From UBA9732 sp963649615 (GTDB taxonomy: Bacteria; Spirochaetota; Spirochaetia; Sphaerochaetales; Sphaerochaetaceae), in the NCBI GenBank assembly GCA_963649615.1, contig CAVJIN010000046.1:1-11564 (forward strand): a DNA stretch of 11,564 nt, given 5' to 3'. The position numbers and the translations under genes were made by a program. The notes beneath the pieces are model-generated. The model was not told where the DNA came from and searched no databases. It was given only the letters and a program-made list of their open reading frames with translations. The stretch's first letter is position 1. Every line of letters starts with the position of its first letter. Below, one piece after another: positions 7,541 through 11,564 of the stretch.

Positions 7541-8977
7541 ATGAAAAAGTTTTGCACAGTAATGCTTGTGCTTCTTCTAGTGTGTTTTGCTTTGTTTGCT
7601 GATGCCAACACAAATGCTGACGTCAGCACAGATGAAGCCACAGGCGAGACCACAGACGCAACATATGAAGATCTTCAAGCATCTATGAACGGTAGCAATG
7701 CACAGCTACAAAAAGCTAGGCAAACGTACGTTCAAAGCCTTTTGGATGTAAAGAATGCCAAAGCCAATTATCAGCCAACCATTGACCTCATGTTAACTTC
7801 AACCTATATGGCAAACCCTCCAATTGGAAAAACAACAATTTCCGTGGATGAGCTTGCATCTCAACTTGGAGTTGTTGTTCCGGGTTCCAGTGCCGGTGAA
7901 TATGTTACTCTTTATAAGGGAATGGATAATTTCTACTACAACGCAAGTCTTTCAATTACCCAGCCTTTGTTCACTTGGGGAAAGATTCCAGATGCTGTTA
8001 AGCTCTATACACAGGTTGCAGAAATTAGAGCCTTATCTATTGAGGATACATCAAAGCAGCTTTCAGCCCAACTTAAAGCAAGACTCTCTGCTATGAAATA
8101 CATGGATGAAATTCTTGAAATTTTAGATGAGACTAAGACAATTGCAGACGAGCTTGTAGCTGTAAGCCAGGATGCTTATGACAATGGAATGCTTCTAAAA
8201 CAAGAAGTTATCAAGGCTAAAATTGATGCAATGGAAATTGATGTTACAAAACAAGAAATTGTTAAAGAGTATAAATCAAATTTGCAAGAGCTTAGAACAA
8301 TTACTGGTAACGATAGCCTACAATCTGAAGATATTGATTATTCTCCCAATGAAGAAGAGATTCAGGCCATTGTTTCTATAGATCATGATGAACTTTACAA
8401 TCTTGCAACCCGCTCTTCTAGCGAGCCTTTGACAATGCTGAAGAAACAAACTCAAGCTTTGCAATTAAAGAAAAAGATTGCAGAGGACTCTTTATATTGG
8501 AAGCCAGATTTTGCACTGCAGGTAACATTAAACTATGGTGGTTCTGCCTTCCCTTTGGTTGAAACTAACTGGTATAGAAAAGATGACTATGGTCTTTATA
8601 TTACATTTGCAATCAAGTCCACAATTTGGGATGGTGGAGTAAAACTTAATAATGTCTCCTATGCTCAAAGTGAAGTTCTTGGTTCCATTGCAGACTATGA
8701 TGCAGCGGTTGACCAGCTTCAGTCTGTTGCACAAGAGAACATTGCTTCTGCAGAACTTGCTCAAGCTAAGATTGAATATCTTAACTTAAAGTTAGAAGAA
8801 GCTGAGGGAAGACTTGAGATGCTTGAATTGCAAAAAGAAGAAGGTCTTATTTCTAAAACAGACGTATTATCTCAGAAAATAGAGATAAACACTGACAGAA
8901 TGGAAATACTTCAACAAAAGATTTCTCTTGCAAGTGCTGCATATACTCTTGCATATGTTACGGGGATTTTGGAATAA
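7541..8977 (+). CDS. TolC-like outer-membrane efflux channel (OEP family)
   Basis: This 478-residue protein is the likely outer-membrane exit duct of the tripartite system. A signal peptide (MKKFCTVMLVLLLVCFALFA) with probable cleavage after A20 is followed by an acidic, Thr-rich linker (about 21-45). Two long helical repeats typical of OEP proteins follow. The first includes LQKARQTYVQSLLDVKNAKANYQP and the family-typical strand SITQPLFTWGKIPDAVKL. The second includes TIWDGGVKLNNVSYAQ and, near the end, a helix (LEEAEGRLEMLELQKEEGLISKTDVLSQ) matching the usual 'y..G..s..dvL' signature. The length is normal. A purine-rich AAGGGG at 7529-7534 precedes the ATG, 10 bp after the lipoprotein stop. 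The last gene of the operon, it is closed by a terminator overlapping its stop. Confidence 0.92.
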   Translation: MKKFCTVMLVLLLVCFALFADANTNADVSTDEATGETTDATYEDLQASMNGSNAQLQKARQTYVQSLLDVKNAKANYQPTIDLMLTSTYMANPPIGKTTISVDELASQLGVVVPGSSAGEYVTLYKGMDNFYYNASLSITQPLFTWGKIPDAVKLYTQVAEIRALSIEDTSKQLSAQLKARLSAMKYMDEILEILDETKTIADELVAVSQDAYDNGMLLKQEVIKAKIDAMEIDVTKQEIVKEYKSNLQELRTITGNDSLQSEDIDYSPNEEEIQAIVSIDHDELYNLATRSSSEPLTMLKKQTQALQLKKKIAEDSLYWKPDFALQVTLNYGGSAFPLVETNWYRKDDYGLYITFAIKSTIWDGGVKLNNVSYAQSEVLGSIADYDAAVDQLQSVAQENIASAELAQAKIEYLNLKLEEAEGRLEMLELQKEEGLISKTDVLSQKIEINTDRMEILQQKISLASAAYTLAYVTGILE

Positions 8978-8991
8978 AATCCCCTATTTTT
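8962..8991 (+). terminator. Rho-independent terminator of the efflux operon
   Basis: GGGGATTTT (8962-8970) pairs perfectly over nine bases with AAAATCCCC (8976-8984) around a five-base loop. It is followed by TATTTTT. The left arm lies within the last codons of the TolC-like gene and the stop codon TAA (8975-8977) spans the loop and right arm. Confidence 0.88.
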
Positions 8992-9010
8992 GTGTATTTA
9001 TGCATAAATT

Positions 9011-9063
9011 TGCAAAATTTTTTTGTATTTTTATGCAAAACTAGTTGACCCAAAACTGCAAAC
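9011..9063 (+). repeat. Three TGCAAA repeats at 23-bp spacing
   Basis: TGCAAA occurs at 9011-9016, 9034-9039 and 9057-9062, giving two exact 23-bp intervals. TTTATGCA also occurs at 8997-9004 and 9030-9037. The second TGCAAA lies just upstream of the -35 box and the third lies in the promoter spacer, so a bound protein could control the amino acid transport operon. The regulator is unknown and AT-rich sequence makes chance similarity possible. Confidence 0.5.
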
Positions 9064-9073
9064 TCAATATTGT
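9045..9073 (+). promoter_or_regulatory. Candidate promoter of the amino acid ABC operon
   Basis: TTGACC (9045-9050) and TATTGT (9068-9073) are separated by 17 bp. The predicted start near 9080 leaves a leader of about 24 bases that includes the GAGGAA ribosome site at 9092-9097. The efflux operon terminator just upstream supports an independent promoter here. Confidence 0.6.
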
Positions 9074-9103
9074 TGCCTTGAAATTTAAATCGAGGAAATA
9101 AAA

Positions 9104-9850
9104 ATGAAAAAATTGACACTTGCAGTTTTGGTTATTCTTACAGTCTTAGTCCCATGCTTTGCACAGGGCGCAAAAGAAGAAAAAGTTTACACGGTAGCAG
9201 CTTCCTGCGACTATCCCCCACTTGAGTACATTGATGATGCTGGCAACATTGTTGGCTATGAGATGGAGCTGATCCAAGCCATTGCAGATGAAATGGACAT
9301 TAAAATTAATATTGTAAATGTTTCATTTGATGGCATAATTGCTGGTATTCAGAGCAAACAATATGATATAGGGGCATCGGGATTAACTATTACTGAGGAG
9401 AGGAAGCAGACTTGCGATTTCACGACCCCAATTTTGCAATTCTCTCTTTCTATCGTGACCAAGAAGGATACAGATGGCATTTTCAATGAAGATGACCTTG
9501 TAGGCAAGAAGGTTGGTGTTCAGCTTGGTACAACATGTCAGTTTGCATGTGAAGATGCTGGCCTAGAAGTGAAGACCTATGATGAGGCGCCTTCTGCAAT
9601 CTTGGACCTTGCAAATGGCAATTTGGATGCTGTTGTGCTTGATAGCGTGGTTGCAAATGACTTTGTTCTTGCAAATGACAACTACTCTCAGGTGTTGAAG
9701 GTAGCTGGCTCTTTCCAGAATTCGGATGACATGGGAATGGCAGTTATCAAGGGCAATACAGAGCTTTTGAACATCCTCAATGAAGGAATTCAGAAGGTTA
9801 CAGAGTTGGGCAAGCTTGCTGAAATCAAGTCCAAATATGGCCTTAACTAG
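9104..9850 (+). CDS. Polar amino acid ABC transporter substrate-binding protein (SBP family 3)
   Basis: This 248-residue periplasmic receptor would deliver an amino acid to the permease encoded next. A signal peptide (about 1-20) is followed by QGAKEEKVYT. Cleavage after A20 fits signal peptidase I, though L15-V16-P17-C18 is a loose lipobox in a group where lipoboxes are relaxed. Family 3 landmarks are present: DYPPLEY (36-42), GYEMELIQAIADEM (51-64), the fingerprint region ending TITEERK with R100, which by family analogy binds the ligand carboxylate, and D180 (VVLDS), which usually contacts the amino group. Four cysteines in the mature part (C35, C104, C135, C139) are more than is usual. 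Length is typical. GAGGAA at 9092-9097 supports the start. The exact amino acid (for example Gln, Arg, cystine or His) cannot be assigned. Confidence 0.93.
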   Translation: MKKLTLAVLVILTVLVPCFAQGAKEEKVYTVAASCDYPPLEYIDDAGNIVGYEMELIQAIADEMDIKINIVNVSFDGIIAGIQSKQYDIGASGLTITEERKQTCDFTTPILQFSLSIVTKKDTDGIFNEDDLVGKKVGVQLGTTCQFACEDAGLEVKTYDEAPSAILDLANGNLDAVVLDSVVANDFVLANDNYSQVLKVAGSFQNSDDMGMAVIKGNTELLNILNEGIQKVTELGKLAEIKSKYGLN

Positions 9851-9890
9851 TCTTAACTGGGCTTGGCTATAAAATAGGTTTCAGATAGAA

Positions 9891-10682
9891 ATGTCTAAGA
9901 AAATATCAAATAACCCACCCGTTATTACAATGACGGATGGGGTTCTTATTCCTAAGAAAAGCAACAAGCATCTAGTTACCTCATGGCGTTTGACGTTCTA
10001 TGGTGCTGTTGCTTTGCTTTTGTGTTTGTGCATTTTTAAGACCGAGACATACTGGAAGATTTTTGTATATGTTATCACCGGTATTCCAACTACATTTGAG
10101 TGCACCGTCTTTGCAATCATAGGTGCTGTTGTAATTGGAACAATCACAGGCGTTGGATCTTCCTCTAAGAATCTTGTTGTAAAACAGATTTGTGGTATCT
10201 ATGTTGAGCTTATAAGAGGAATCCCTCTTTTGGTCCAATTGATGTTCTTATATTACGCTTTAGGCTCATTAATTCACATAGAAGGCATTGTAGCGGCTAT
10301 CATTGCCCTTTCAATTTGCTTTGGCGCATACATGGGTGAAATCATTAGAGCAGGCATCCAATCCATTCCAAAGGGTCAAAAAGAAGCAGCAACTGCACTA
10401 GGACTTTCAAAGGGTCAAGCCTTCTTTTGCGTGATACTGCCACAGACAATCAAGGTAGTCTTACCCGCAATTGGTAACGAATTTATCTCAATGCTCAAAG
10501 ACTCATCTTTGGTGTCCATCCTCGCCCTCTCCGATATTCTCAAACGTGGCCGCGAGTACATTTCACGCACATTTCTTTCACTGCAAACCATGCTTGTGGT
10601 AGCACTAATCTACCTCATCCTCACACTTATACTTTCCCGCCTTGTTGGAATCATGGAAGAGAGGCTCCACAAAAATGGCTAA
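9891..10682 (+). CDS. Polar amino acid ABC transporter permease (HisM/GlnP-like)
   Basis: The product is a 263-residue inner-membrane channel subunit. An extended polar N-terminus (about 1-34) precedes hydrophobic segments near 35-50, 67-88, 110-128, 132-150 and 230-252, fitting the five-segment core of this family. The entry motif GIPTTFECTVFA (64-75) and VELIRGIPLLVQLMFLYY (105-122) are characteristic. The cytoplasmic EAA coupling loop is clear at about 155-185 (QKEAATALGLSKGQAF, then ILPQ). Only one permease gene is present, so a homodimer is likely. The gene follows the binding protein by 40 bp. The ribosome site is weak (AGG at 9876-9878), which may lower yield relative to the binding protein. 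It overlaps the ATPase gene by 8 bp. Confidence 0.93.
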   Translation: MSKKISNNPPVITMTDGVLIPKKSNKHLVTSWRLTFYGAVALLLCLCIFKTETYWKIFVYVITGIPTTFECTVFAIIGAVVIGTITGVGSSSKNLVVKQICGIYVELIRGIPLLVQLMFLYYALGSLIHIEGIVAAIIALSICFGAYMGEIIRAGIQSIPKGQKEAATALGLSKGQAFFCVILPQTIKVVLPAIGNEFISMLKDSSLVSILALSDILKRGREYISRTFLSLQTMLVVALIYLILTLILSRLVGIMEERLHKNG

Positions 10683-11418
10683 AATTGAAATCATTAACGT
10701 CAACAAAGATTTTGAAAACAATGACGGTTCCACTCTAAATGCAGTCAAAAACGTATCTTTGACCGTTAATGACGGCGAGGTTGTGGTCATAATTGGGCCA
10801 TCTGGCAGTGGCAAGTCCACCCTACTTCGCATGGTTAACGGGCTTGAAACGGCCCAGTCAGGCTCCATTCTCATAGATGGCATAGACATCATGTCCCCCA
10901 ATACCGATATCCGTCAAATTCGTGAAGAAGTTGGTATGGTTTTTCAATCCTTTAATCTCTTTCCACACTTAACGGTATTAGAGAACATTACTCTTGCTCC
11001 AATTAAAGTTAAAAAAATGAGCAAAAAAGATGCTGAGGCTAAGGCAATGAATCTTCTTAAAAAGGTAGGCCTTGAGGATAAAGCAGGCCAGAAACCTAGC
11101 CAGCTCTCTGGCGGTCAGCAACAGCGTGTTGCCATTGTAAGAGCACTTGCAATGGAGCCCAAAGCTATGCTCTTTGACGAGCCAACAAGTGCTCTAGACC
11201 CGGAAATGATTAAAGAAGTTCTTGATGTTATGCTAAATCTTGCCAAAAGTGGCATGACAATGCTTTTGGTCACCCATGAAATGGGTTTTGCTAAGGCCGC
11301 CGCAGACAAAGTAGTTTTCATGGCAGATGGACAAGTTGTTGAGGCTGGAACTCCGCAGGAAATGTTCACTTGTCCCAAGACTCAGCGTTGCCAAGATTTC
11401 TTGAATCATATTTTGTAA
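10675..11418 (+). CDS. Polar amino acid ABC transporter ATP-binding protein (GlnQ/HisP-like)
   Basis: This 247-residue ATPase would power the importer at the cytoplasmic face of the permease. All motifs are intact: Walker A GPSGSGKST (41-49), Q-loop Q91 in VFQSFNLFPHLTVLEN, signature LSGGQ (144-148), Walker B with D168-E169, D-loop SALD (172-175) and switch H201 in VTHEMG. The phrase NLFPHLTVLENITLAP is typical of polar amino acid ATPases. Residue count matches the family. I chose the ATG at 10675 because MAKIEIINV is a normal start and GGAAGAGAGG at 10655-10664 lies before it; an in-frame start at 10642 would add eleven residues. The 8-bp overlap with the permease stop suggests translational coupling. 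Confidence 0.95.
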   Translation: MAKIEIINVNKDFENNDGSTLNAVKNVSLTVNDGEVVVIIGPSGSGKSTLLRMVNGLETAQSGSILIDGIDIMSPNTDIRQIREEVGMVFQSFNLFPHLTVLENITLAPIKVKKMSKKDAEAKAMNLLKKVGLEDKAGQKPSQLSGGQQQRVAIVRALAMEPKAMLFDEPTSALDPEMIKEVLDVMLNLAKSGMTMLLVTHEMGFAKAAADKVVFMADGQVVEAGTPQEMFTCPKTQRCQDFLNHIL

Positions 11419-11542
11419 GCTATTGTCCCTACTGGGATTTGGGATATGCACGGTTGTTACCTTACCTCTAGCAAAAAAAAGATTCGCACATTCTTAAAAA
11501 AGGGCATGAAAAAGGGCATAAAATAAAAAGAGAATTTAGAAA
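11419..11542. other. Intergenic tail after the ABC operon
   Basis: This stretch has no recognised gene. It contains a weak hairpin (TCCC 11426-11429 with GGGA 11434-11437) without a following T-run, an A8 run at 11473-11480, and a two-copy 12-bp tandem repeat, AAAAAGGGCAT at 11497-11507 and 11509-11519. No strong terminator for the ABC operon is visible. Confidence 0.5.
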
Positions 11543-11564
11543 TTAATCCACCTCAGCCTCTACG
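11543..11564 (-). CDS. Possible 3' end of a convergent gene (partial)
   Basis: On the minus strand only one frame is open to the window edge. It reads V-E-A-E-V-D and then stops with TAA at 11545-11543. An acidic C-terminal tail of this kind is ordinary, but seven codons cannot establish a gene. Confidence 0.3.

Noticed and set aside
7824..8096. 90-codon plus-strand frame inside the TolC-like gene
   Set aside because: It is an out-of-frame overlap with a gene whose full length matches the OEP family; no frameshift is needed to explain the region.
11426..11444. Possible terminator hairpin after the ABC operon (TCCC/GGGA)
   Set aside because: The stem is four to five base pairs and no T-run follows, so it is too weak to call.
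11506..11526. Tiny reading frame (M-K-K-G-I-K) within the tandem repeat
   Set aside because: Six codons created by the repeat; there is no neighbouring downstream gene on this strand for it to act as a leader.

Overview
The window looks like chromosomal DNA of an AT-rich, double-membraned anaerobe. A spirochaete of the Treponema/Sphaerochaeta kind is my best guess. The reasons are a complete inner-membrane/periplasm/outer-membrane efflux system, a lipoprotein with a clear lipobox, and a solute-binding protein with a spirochaete-like 'FAQGAKEE' start to its mature part. This is inferred from style; there is no rRNA or other marker gene here. I see no mobile element, CRISPR array or tRNA.

Layout. 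(1) 1-738: the last codons of an upstream gene, then the transmembrane (T) component of an energy-coupling-factor (ECF) vitamin/metal importer. (2) 735-1328, minus strand: a TetR-family repressor whose stop overlaps the stop of the ECF gene. (3) 1329-1619: a 291-bp divergent control region in which a two-part sequence element occurs twice in opposite orientation. (4) 1620-8977, plus strand: a four-gene operon with short spacers, encoding a periplasmic adaptor (MFP), an RND pump, an unrecognised 520-aa lipoprotein and a TolC-like outer-membrane channel. It closes with a strong terminator overlapping the last stop codon. (5) 8978-9103: a promoter region with three TGCAAA repeats spaced exactly 23 bp apart. 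(6) 9104-11418: a three-gene polar amino acid ABC importer (binding protein, permease, ATPase). (7) 11419-11564: a short tail that probably holds the last codons of a convergent minus-strand gene.

How they work together. The TetR protein probably represses the divergent pump operon. Adaptor, RND protein and TolC-like channel would form a tripartite exporter. The lipoprotein gene between the pump and channel genes suggests a dedicated accessory subunit or an exported client. The ABC genes form a separate uptake unit with their own promoter.

The most interesting point is that the RND protein lacks both acidic residues of the TM4 proton-relay motif (usual V-D-D/N-x-I, here V401-G402-A403-A404-I405), although the rest of the fold looks intact. 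Together with a roughly 28-residue charged cytoplasmic insertion and the in-operon lipoprotein, this suggests an RND variant with altered energy coupling, or one needing a partner. It is not evidently a textbook drug pump.
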